A model generated the notes under the pieces. It made no database searches and was not told the origin of the DNA. It saw nothing but the letters and a program-made list of their open reading frames with translations. A DNA stretch of 20,709 nt from a virus: IMG/VR virus record IMGVR_UViG_3300042691_037353, positions 1 through 20,709 of that record; one strand, given 5' to 3'. Shown here one piece after another: positions 1 through 5,892 of the stretch; the first letter of the stretch is position 1, and each line of letters opens with the position of its first letter. The translations under genes and the position numbers were made by a program.

Positions 1-167
1 GCTTCCTTTTCTATTGCGTTCCGAAGCAATCTCAAAACCTGAATGGCCGTGGAACAATGGGTTGCATCGGCTCTCAATACCTTGTCAACCATCATGGCGC
101 CCGGTGTGAATTCGATATCAATAACGGTCTGACCTAACAGACTAACTCCGTCAACTTGTTTGTTCAT
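1..167 (-). CDS. partial gene downstream of integrase, N-terminus shared with the gene at 20336-20611
   Basis: The gene is cut by the left window edge; 55 codons are visible. It begins MNKQVDGVSLLGQTV. Its ATG overlaps the integrase stop as ATGA, so the two are probably translationally coupled, and AAGGA lies about 8 bases upstream. The first 33 residues differ at only one position (Met/Val) from the gene at the right edge, although 8 of 99 bases differ. Nearly all changes are synonymous, which supports this frame and purifying selection. After VLRA the two proteins diverge abruptly; here the visible tail is THCSTAIQVLRLLRNAIEKE, probably helical. I do not recognise the family. Its place behind the integrase suggests an early or lysogeny-control function, but that is inference. 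Confidence 0.7.
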   Translation of the reverse strand, partial: MNKQVDGVSLLGQTVIDIEFTPGAMMVDKVLRADATHCSTAIQVLRLLRNAIEKE

Positions 168-1138
168 CCGACAATCCTTAATCCTGGTAAAGCAACGGGC
201 GGTAGGATGTCGCAAGCCCTCGGTAGGTCAAGCTTGCTCTTATCCAGATAACGCCTTGTGACTGATAATGAAGAATGGCCTAGCATGCTCTGAGCAACGC
301 TTTCACCCTTGACGCTCGCAACATTTGTGGCGAACGTTTTTCTAAACTTATGCCATAGCACTCGGGGCTCTGTTTCCACTTGCGAGTCGGCGAGAATGGC
401 CTTTAATCGTCGATTGAGGCCCCGCCAATGCGCTTTCGGCGCTCGGTCGAATGGAAAGCAACCGAACACCGTTTCGGCTTCGTGCGGCATTGCATCAAGC
501 AACCCGCGCAGCTGTGAAGATAAATGGCATCGTGTATCCGCTCGATCCTTGGCGGCCTCGGCCCTGAATAACAAGATGCCTCGATGCGGGTCGTAGTCAC
601 TCCATTTCACGGCCATAATGGCCGAGATCCTACAACCCGTTTCGTATGCTGTGAGAATTATAGCGGCCCAGAAAACGCCCGCACTTGTCGCACCGTAGTT
701 GCCAGTTTGGCGTGAGGCGCTCTGGAGTATTCTAGAAAGTTCATCTCCCGAATAGCTGACCGGCTCGCGATCGTAGCGCGGCCAACGCTCGAACTGCGGC
801 ACCGATGCAACCGCAATGGACATTTGGGACGACTTGCGAAAAGCGTAGGCCCAAAGCGCCCTGATTGCTGTCTGATGCTTCTGCACGGTAGCATAGCTTC
901 GGCCTGCCAATAGTTGCGCGCGACAACTAGAAAGAACCAACGCTTCGCTAAGCTCTGACAACGCCACCGGCTCGCCATGGTGGCGATCCAGTTTCGAAAT
1001 TTCGTCACGATAAAACTCCCTTGTTCGCTGCGATTGAACGCGGGGCCTGTTGATATACAAAGCGGTAAAGAAATCACGTAGCAACATCTCGGAAAGCCCA
1101 TAGGCGGCCCTCAAATCCGTTGACGTTTCCGCCTTCAT
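164..1138 (-). CDS. int: tyrosine recombinase / phage integrase
   Basis: This 324-residue site-specific recombinase is expected to integrate and excise the phage at the nearby tRNA-derived attachment site. Residues about 15-120 resemble the SAM-like core-binding domain. The catalytic domain follows, with Arg170 in ETGCRISAI, a candidate Lys198, His263 and Arg266 in WHKFRKTFATN, His288 in MLGHSS, and the nucleophile Tyr297 in TRRYLD. All key residues are visible, so it looks active. I chose the ATG at 1138 because GGGGG lies about 5 bases upstream. An in-frame TTG at 1189 would add 17 residues but lacks a good ribosome-binding site. It lies downstream of the small regulator at 1237-1473, and its stop overlaps the next start. 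Confidence 0.95.
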   Translation of the reverse strand: MKAETSTDLRAAYGLSEMLLRDFFTALYINRPRVQSQRTREFYRDEISKLDRHHGEPVALSELSEALVLSSCRAQLLAGRSYATVQKHQTAIRALWAYAFRKSSQMSIAVASVPQFERWPRYDREPVSYSGDELSRILQSASRQTGNYGATSAGVFWAAIILTAYETGCRISAIMAVKWSDYDPHRGILLFRAEAAKDRADTRCHLSSQLRGLLDAMPHEAETVFGCFPFDRAPKAHWRGLNRRLKAILADSQVETEPRVLWHKFRKTFATNVASVKGESVAQSMLGHSSLSVTRRYLDKSKLDLPRACDILPPVALPGLRIVG

Positions 1139-1236
1139 AGATCCCCCGCAACCCATCCAAGTAGTGGATTTGAGGGAAGGCCGAAGCAACTCGGCTAGAA
1201 ACTACCCTCGCGGGTAAGTGTATAGAGCTCGCTACA

Positions 1237-1473
1237 CTATTGCAATAACCGAATAGAAACTTTTCGGCCGAGTGCTAAAGCGATTTTAGAAAGCGTTTCG
1301 ATTGATGGGTATTCCTCAAAGGAATGATTGCGGATCCTCGATACTTTCGATCGCGAAACTCCTGCCCTGATGGCTATAGCTGAAACATTATCGCCTGCGG
1401 CGCATGCGTCTTCGATTAGAGCCGTGATTTGCTCGATGATTTCATCTGTATCGTGTAGTGCCATTACTGCCAT
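1237..1473 (-). CDS. small XRE-type helix-turn-helix regulator
   Basis: A 78-residue protein whose second half matches a Cro/CI-like helix-turn-helix: VSAIAIRAGVSRSKVSRIRN gives the turn and recognition helix, followed by SIETLSKIALALGRKV, typical of the closing helices of XRE domains. There is no dimerisation or cleavage domain. It probably binds operators near its own promoter and controls the integrase operon or lysogeny; an orphan antitoxin-like protein is the alternative. GAGG lies just before the first ATG and about 10 bases before an in-frame ATG at 1464, so the true start could be the latter, giving 75 residues. It faces the attachment region and lies about 100 bases upstream of the integrase ATG. 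Confidence 0.8.
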   Translation of the reverse strand: MAVMALHDTDEIIEQITALIEDACAAGDNVSAIAIRAGVSRSKVSRIRNHSFEEYPSIETLSKIALALGRKVSIRLLQ

Positions 1474-1513
1474 GCCTCGAACTATAACAAGATGTCACCT
1501 GAAATAAAGACGA

Positions 1514-1528
1514 TTTCCTTGTAGGAAA
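1514..1528. promoter_or_regulatory. inverted repeat, possible operator
   Basis: TTTCCT and AGGAAA are perfect inverted arms around TGT, about 40 bases upstream of the helix-turn-helix gene and overlapping a weak plus-strand promoter candidate. Size and position suit an operator for that regulator, but only one copy is seen. Confidence 0.3.
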
Positions 1529-1546
1529 AAACGGATACCATATAGG
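1519..1546 (+). promoter_or_regulatory. weak candidate promoter toward the tail-fibre genes
   Basis: TTGTAG and TATAGG are separated by 16 bases, matching sigma-70 -35 and -10 boxes at 3 and 4 of 6 positions. It points to the genes at 1670-3362, which have no other visible promoter. The match is poor and could be chance. Confidence 0.2.
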
Positions 1547-1573
1547 TGTAGGCGGACTAGAAGTCCGCTACAC
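1546..1573. repeat. strong hairpin beside the tRNA fragment
   Basis: GTGTAG plus CGGACT pair with AGTCCG plus CTACAC around a 3-base AGA loop, leaving one bulged G: a 12-bp stem. No T run follows directly on either strand; on the minus strand six Ts come about 17 bases later. It could be an integrase arm or accessory site, or end transcripts of the restored tRNA after integration. Confidence 0.6.
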
Positions 1574-1579
1574 GTTACC

Positions 1580-1593
1580 CCCCTGCGTAGGGG
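1580..1593. repeat. small GC-rich hairpin
   Basis: CCCCT and AGGGG pair around a GCGT tetraloop, between the larger hairpin and the tRNA 3' end. It may act with the larger hairpin as a stop for transcripts leaving the tRNA. Confidence 0.4.
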
Positions 1594-1599
1594 TGTGAG

Positions 1600-1663
1600 A
1601 GGCTCCGGTGGGAGTTGAACCCACGATGGCGGATTTGCAATCCGCTGCCACTGCAACTAAGGC
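1600..1663 (-). other. attP: 5'-incomplete tRNA-Cys(GCA) sequence
   Basis: Read on the minus strand, this holds a D-arm with GCC/GGC stem, an anticodon arm with GCGGA/TCCGC stem around TTGCAAA (anticodon GCA, cysteine), a T-arm with GTGGG/CCCAC stem around TTCAACT, and the 3' acceptor strand CGGAGCC. The 5' acceptor strand should read GGCTCCG, but the sequence 5' of the D-arm (CATGGTA) cannot pair. So this is the tRNA from D-arm to 3' end only, as expected of a phage attachment site that rebuilds the host tRNA gene after recombination. It lies near a tyrosine integrase and is flanked by phage genes on both sides, so it is attP rather than a host gene. Confidence 0.8.
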
Positions 1664-1669
1664 GCTACC

Positions 1670-2029
1670 ATGGAATTCGGCCGCAACTCTGCCAGGGCTA
1701 CTTTTATCTTTGAAGTAGGGGCCGATTTTCGGGAATCGTTTGAAATTCAAGCGAATGGAATTCCCGTCAACTTGACTGGCTCAACGTTTGTATTTGAGAT
1801 CCGAAGGATTGCAAACTCAGAAACGCCCGTTGATACTGGCACCATAACCGTAAGCGGCTCAACCGTCACAATCTTCTACTCTGCGGCCGACATTGCCGAT
1901 CTAGAATCGGGAGTCTCCGAGGCCGAACGCAATTCTATTTATCATGGCCGATTGCTCTGGACCGACTCTGCGGGCTTCAAACGTCGGCCTATTACTGCTT
2001 TGATTCTCGTAAGTGCTGGGCATGCTTAA
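1670..2029 (+). CDS. tail/baseplate-type beta-sandwich protein
   Basis: A 119-residue protein with the pattern FIFEVGADFRESFEIQANGIPVNLTGSTFVFEIRR. This resembles small phage structural proteins and BppU N-terminal-like domains, which start with an acidic E.GADF strand followed by PVNLTG and an alternating beta pattern. It probably attaches the fibre to the baseplate. It ends two bases before the tail-fibre gene, so the two form an operon on the strand opposite the other virion genes. The ATG at 1670 directly abuts the tRNA fragment, and its AAGG ribosome-binding site (1659-1662) lies inside the D-arm sequence. The first 10 residues (MEFGRNSARA) do not fit the family pattern and may have been added by the attachment junction. 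Confidence 0.7.
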   Translation: MEFGRNSARATFIFEVGADFRESFEIQANGIPVNLTGSTFVFEIRRIANSETPVDTGTITVSGSTVTIFYSAADIADLESGVSEAERNSIYHGRLLWTDSAGFKRRPITALILVSAGHA

Positions 2030-2031
2030 AA

Positions 2032-3204
2032 ATGACATTCACACTTGAACCACAAACCGGTGGCGGCTTCGTTCTGAATCAAGTAGGGGGCGCACAAGGC
2101 CCGGCTGGCCCGTCCCAAGTTTTTGTTGCTGACCAAACCGAATTCCCTGGCTCTTACGCCTACGGCACCGGCCTAAGAGATTTGGAGCATGCAACCGGCG
2201 AAGATGGATTCGATAACATCGCAATCGGAAAAGACGCAGGGCTAGTTCTAACCACTGGCCGGGCAAATGTCTTAATCGGCACTAATTGCGGTTTATACAT
2301 GACAAGTAGTAGCCAAGGAAATAGCTACGATGGCGGGGGTTTGGGAAATACTGGAAACACGTTCGTAGGTCGTAGCGCTGGGGCGGCGGCCGGTGGGACG
2401 ATAGATGGAGGGGCGTTAGACAATACTTGCATTGGCATAAACTGCGGTCAAAACCTCACCAGCGCTATGGACAACGCAGCAATGGGCGCCAACGCACTTC
2501 GCTCAATCGGTGGCGGCTCGGAAAACGTATCCTTAGGGCATGGCACTTTGCAACACGTAGTGGGGAGCGGAAATTTCGCGACTGGAACGGGTCATCGCAT
2601 AACCGCAGTTGGAGACATGGCAGGGCGTTTACTCAATGATTCGAACGAAAAAACCGGGGGAAAATCTAGCGTATACCTCGGCGCAAGGACGAAAAGCCTG
2701 TCCAACAGCGCGATAAACGAGAATGTTTTTGGCTATGAGGCGGTGGGCGCCGGAAGCAATACAGTATCAATCGGAAACTCGTCAATAGAAAGAACTATTC
2801 TTCGCGGAACCGTAGAGATAGGGGGTGACGCAACAACGCGATTGCTAAGCGCTGCGGGAACATTGTTTTTGGAGTCGGATTCGCAAATTCAAATGCGAGA
2901 TACTTCCTCCGCTGCCTTGAATTGGCTACTAACAAGCGACGGCCGAACGTTTCTGCAAACTGGCGTGAATCATTCCGATCTCGCGGGTACTGCGAGGGTC
3001 TTATATCCTGCGGCTGGTGGGCCAACAACGTTGTACGGGCGAATAAACACAACCGGCCCATTGCATCAAATTGTTAGCGGCTCATCCGTTACACTTGCCA
3101 CGGATAGAGAACTAGCAATCGAAATGACTTCCAACACAAACGGCAACATCGTCTATCGAGGATCGGACGGAACAACGAGACGTTTTGCTTTTAACGTTTC
3201 TTAG
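2032..3204 (+). CDS. tail fibre with trimeric head-type repeats
   Basis: A 390-residue receptor-binding tail fibre. A short collagen-like GPAGP linker (about residues 24-28) leads into repeats of the form N-x-x-hydrophobic-G-x-x-(A/C)-G: NIAIGKDAG, NVLIGTNCG, NTFVGRSAG, NTCIGINCG, NAAMGANAL, NVSLGHGTL and NTVSIGNSS. Such repeats form left-handed parallel beta-rolls in YadA-like heads and many phage fibres, and act as trimers. The C-terminus (IEMTSNTNGNIVYRGSDGTTRRFAFNVS region) matches a closing motif common in phage tail proteins. No intramolecular chaperone domain is visible, and the small downstream gene could serve as a chaperone. It probably sets host range. Confidence 0.85.
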   Translation: MTFTLEPQTGGGFVLNQVGGAQGPAGPSQVFVADQTEFPGSYAYGTGLRDLEHATGEDGFDNIAIGKDAGLVLTTGRANVLIGTNCGLYMTSSSQGNSYDGGGLGNTGNTFVGRSAGAAAGGTIDGGALDNTCIGINCGQNLTSAMDNAAMGANALRSIGGGSENVSLGHGTLQHVVGSGNFATGTGHRITAVGDMAGRLLNDSNEKTGGKSSVYLGARTKSLSNSAINENVFGYEAVGAGSNTVSIGNSSIERTILRGTVEIGGDATTRLLSAAGTLFLESDSQIQMRDTSSAALNWLLTSDGRTFLQTGVNHSDLAGTARVLYPAAGGPTTLYGRINTTGPLHQIVSGSSVTLATDRELAIEMTSNTNGNIVYRGSDGTTRRFAFNVS

Positions 3205-3206
3205 GA

Positions 3207-3362
3207 ATGAAAATGATGACTGAAGAAGAATTCAGATATCTCAAAGCGGCTTTTGATGCGGCTGTAAAAACCTCCCCGGATGCTATGGCGGCCGCTAATG
3301 TCTTGACTCCTATCTATTTGAAGATCGTTGAGAAGTTTAGCGAAGCGGCGAGGCCTAGCTAA
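3207..3362 (+). CDS. small helical protein downstream of the tail fibre
   Basis: A 51-codon frame starting two bases after the fibre stop and encoding MKMMTEEEFRYLKAAFDAAV and a similar helical second half ending AARPS. Further ATGs at codons 3 and 4 are better spaced from GGA, so the protein may be 48-49 residues. It is probably an all-helical protein; position suggests a fibre assembly chaperone or accessory factor, without homology evidence. Its last codons overlap by 8 bases the 3' end of the convergent minus-strand gene, leaving no room for a terminator between the operons. Confidence 0.6.
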   Translation: MKMMTEEEFRYLKAAFDAAVKTSPDAMAAANVLTPIYLKIVEKFSEAARPS

Positions 3363-4281
3363 ACGCTATCGGATGCCTGGCAAACCATGCATCCTCCGTA
3401 GAGTAACTGAAGGCCGTATCAAAGTAGTTCGATGCTGGCGGATTGCAACTAATCGGCGAGGCTCGCGTTGTGAGGGATGACCCACTGGGGATGCGGCATA
3501 GGCCGGGGGCCGCAAGAGGATTATAGGCGGCGAACACTGTATCGGGCGATGTCCTGGCATCGTTAGTCGGCAACGCGGTGCAACTACCTGTAACCCACCC
3601 GCTATCACGATTGATAGGAAAGGCCGGAAGTGATACGGCTTGCGTTAACTGAATTTGATTCCCTTGGAATGGCAAAACAAAGCATAGGCCACTCCGGCCG
3701 CAAATCATTTCGGAACCTAAGGGCGTCCCGTAAGTTTGGTCGAACGTATTCACACAACCCGAACTGTATTGTCGGTATCTCGATCCGGCCGATGGCTGAA
3801 GGGTGGCGAGATGCGAAACTGATCCACTGAGCAACGTACGGGCGAGGCCCCCCCACCGAAAAACCTCGATCTTTGCATTCTGTACAAAAGCCCAAACTTG
3901 GAAATTGATGCTGCCAACAAACCAATGATTTAATGGAACGGGGGGCAAAGTTGCGTACCAATGGTCATAGGCAAAAGTGCGATCGAGTGTTTTGAAAATG
4001 GCGTTCAAGCTAACCGGAACCAAACCCGGCCCCTCGCATGGCGTTAGGTTTGGGGCATTGTAGGTCTGCTTGCAAACGCCCGTCCGCGTTACGCCATCGA
4101 TAACGGCCGTGACTTCTTCAACGGCCGGCTGCGTGGAAATGTTCCAACCAAAGGAACCAAGAGTAGCGCCCGGCTGACCTGGCTCTGGTACGCCTACGTT
4201 AACATCGATGCGGTTTATTGTGCATTGTGAACACCCGCCGCAACTATGGCAGGGATTGCCTGGCGTATTCTTCATACACAT
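3355..4281 (-). CDS. distal tail structural protein with N-terminal Cys cluster
   Basis: A 308-residue protein of unrecognised family, last in the minus-strand late operon. The N-terminus carries CHSCGGCSQC (CxxCxxCxxC), possibly a metal-binding or disulfide knot. The rest is beta-rich, with many aromatic residues, Gly and further Cys, typical of a tail-tip or adhesin protein rather than an enzyme. No signal peptide or catalytic motif is visible. The ATG at 4281 follows the previous stop at 4287, with GAGG about 10 bases upstream; a second ATG lies at 4275. An in-frame extension into the previous gene is unlikely. Position after the tape measure and two tail genes suggests a tail-tip role. 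Confidence 0.7.
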   Translation of the reverse strand: MCMKNTPGNPCHSCGGCSQCTINRIDVNVGVPEPGQPGATLGSFGWNISTQPAVEEVTAVIDGVTRTGVCKQTYNAPNLTPCEGPGLVPVSLNAIFKTLDRTFAYDHWYATLPPVPLNHWFVGSINFQVWAFVQNAKIEVFRWGGLARTLLSGSVSHLATLQPSAGSRYRQYSSGCVNTFDQTYGTPLGSEMICGRSGLCFVLPFQGNQIQLTQAVSLPAFPINRDSGWVTGSCTALPTNDARTSPDTVFAAYNPLAAPGLCRIPSGSSLTTRASPISCNPPASNYFDTAFSYSTEDAWFARHPIAFS

Positions 4282-4286
4282 AGAAA

Positions 4287-5021
4287 CTAATCCTCGCAAA
4301 ACTCTAGGGTGATAACGTAGCTTCGTTGTAGGTCGTCCCAAGTACATCCAACCTTGGCACTTGCTGCAACCGTTCCCGTGGGGCTTTCATTTTTGGCCCA
4401 CACAATGAACGACGTATCCCCTGTGGCTGTTATCAACCCGAAGAACCCCGGCGCTATGCTGCTCGCCGCATTGGTCCCAACGAAGAATCTTGGAGTTGTC
4501 GGCGATATGTCGATAATGCACGGCCGCAAGCCTGTCCCCGCCTGGCGGTATAGGATCCTCGCGGGGCCGCCTTCCTTCACCACTAGGGCCGCCTGGCCCG
4601 TTTCGCAATCGCAACCGATGTTAGGTCGGGCCGTGTTGTCGATCGTCACGTTGGCGAGCGCGATCCCTTTGACTATCACCCATGCGAACTTATTGGCCGC
4701 CACCGGCTCGGCGAGTATCCCCCACGGTTTGCGGTTTGCGAGCGCGGCCCCTTGAAGGGCTGTCCGTTCCTCCATTCCTTTTGGGAAGCCCGCGCCCGCA
4801 AATGTAAACATCGGCCCGCCTTGAATGCCTATCGGACTCCAACGCGCTAAGGTCGCGTGGGCTTTGACTCTGACCAACGTTTGAGATTCGAAACTAACTT
4901 CCATTCCTGGGGCGGTTTTCTGAATTGACTTTCTCAAGGCCAATTGCATCGCCTGGCGTTGGGCCTGAAATTCTTGGGCCGTTGGTATGAACGCATCGCC
5001 TTTGAACTTTACGGGCCACAT
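4287..5021 (-). CDS. tail protein (distal tail/baseplate region)
   Basis: A 244-residue protein. The N-terminal quarter (DAFIPTAQEFQAQRQAMQLALRKS) is helical. The middle contains GILAEPVAANKFAWVIVKGIALANVTID followed later by GPARILYRQAGTGLRP, a pattern I associate with hypothetical prophage tail proteins that carry beta-barrel attachment domains; I cannot name the family. The ATG at 5021 has GGA 7 bases upstream and overlaps the end of the preceding gene (stop at 5023-5025). A TTG at 5039 is a weaker start. It lies between two other unnamed tail genes and probably belongs to the tail tip. Confidence 0.7.
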   Translation of the reverse strand: MWPVKFKGDAFIPTAQEFQAQRQAMQLALRKSIQKTAPGMEVSFESQTLVRVKAHATLARWSPIGIQGGPMFTFAGAGFPKGMEERTALQGAALANRKPWGILAEPVAANKFAWVIVKGIALANVTIDNTARPNIGCDCETGQAALVVKEGGPARILYRQAGTGLRPCIIDISPTTPRFFVGTNAASSIAPGFFGLITATGDTSFIVWAKNESPTGTVAASAKVGCTWDDLQRSYVITLEFCED

Positions 5022-5022
5022 A

Positions 5023-5892
5023 TCAACTTCCGATCCCAAGGGCTGTCAAATCTGCGAGAAGGTACGTTTGCTCCACGTAGGCGGCTTGAGGGTAAGGAAT
5101 CAATCGATCGGAATCTACCTTGTCCTCATAGTACATCCATAAGTATTCCCAACCTAGTTTCGAATCCACAACAACCGCACCGCCTGCGAGACTCAAGCTC
5201 GTTAGATTCTCGGAGCAAGCGAAGTTGAATTGAACGGTCCAATTGTCTCGGCCTTGCTTGCGGCCCCTGGCACCCATGAACAGACATTCACCCGCGGCCG
5301 TTCCCTTGAAGGCCCCCGAATTAACACGGCCGGTCATTCGGTAAAGAAAATTTCGATAGGCGTTTGATACGTTGATGAAACTACGCGTTTCGGAAAAGGT
5401 CATCACTGGCTGGGTAATCTCAACGCCTTCTACTTTTCCATCTCTGCAATTGATGAGGCCGCCAAACACCGGCCCCGAACCATAGCGGCGAGTGCCAAAG
5501 CTTTGGCGCATCAAGGTAGTTCCCCCGGTCGTATCGAATTCAAACCCGGCCGTAACGTCGATCAAACCATACTCAACATCGGCATGGAATATCCCTCCGC
5601 GCTGGGGCTCGATTCGAATGATCTTGGGCCGTAGGCCCCCATCGACTTCGGCCGGTGCGTTGTTCTCGATCTTGGAACGTATGTAGTATTCCAAGTATTC
5701 ATCATCGATGGCGCTCTCGTTGTTGCACCATAGCGCATAGCGGCGGATCTCTCGATCCTGATTGACCCCTGACACGATGGATCGCGAGTCGTTCCGTTCC
5801 TCCATTGTGATGTCAAACAAGGAAAGCGCACCGCCTGGCAGCTCGGGGTATGGCGTTCCCTCAACGGGTAGATCCTCTCCTAGTGTTGGCAT
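5023..5892 (-). CDS. tail protein following the tape measure
   Basis: A 289-residue protein, beta-rich with no signal peptide or transmembrane segment. Its ATG overlaps the tape measure stop by one base (TAATG), so translation is likely coupled. The position directly after the tape measure is where siphoviruses encode the distal tail protein, so that is the best functional guess. No specific motif is recognised. Features include a strongly acidic N-terminal region (EERNDSRSIV... NNESAIDDEYLEYY) and an Arg/Lys/Gly stretch (ARGRKQGRDNW) that could face the tail tube. Confidence 0.7.
   Translation of the reverse strand: MPTLGEDLPVEGTPYPELPGGALSLFDITMEERNDSRSIVSGVNQDREIRRYALWCNNESAIDDEYLEYYIRSKIENNAPAEVDGGLRPKIIRIEPQRGGIFHADVEYGLIDVTAGFEFDTTGGTTLMRQSFGTRRYGSGPVFGGLINCRDGKVEGVEITQPVMTFSETRSFINVSNAYRNFLYRMTGRVNSGAFKGTAAGECLFMGARGRKQGRDNWTVQFNFACSENLTSLSLAGGAVVVDSKLGWEYLWMYYEDKVDSDRLIPYPQAAYVEQTYLLADLTALGIGS

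Noticed and set aside
1531-1573. Intrinsic terminator from the 12-bp hairpin
   Set aside because: The nearest T run is about 17 bases after the stem on the minus strand, too far for standard termination.
1600-1672. A complete tRNA-Cys gene
   Set aside because: The 5' acceptor strand cannot pair with CGGAGCC, so only the part from D-arm to 3' end is present.
1668-1684. CCATGGAATTCGGCCGC, which looks like stacked restriction sites from a cloning linker
   Set aside because: GGCCGC is common throughout this window, and the sequence is in frame with a plausible tail gene; no other vector-like sequence is present.
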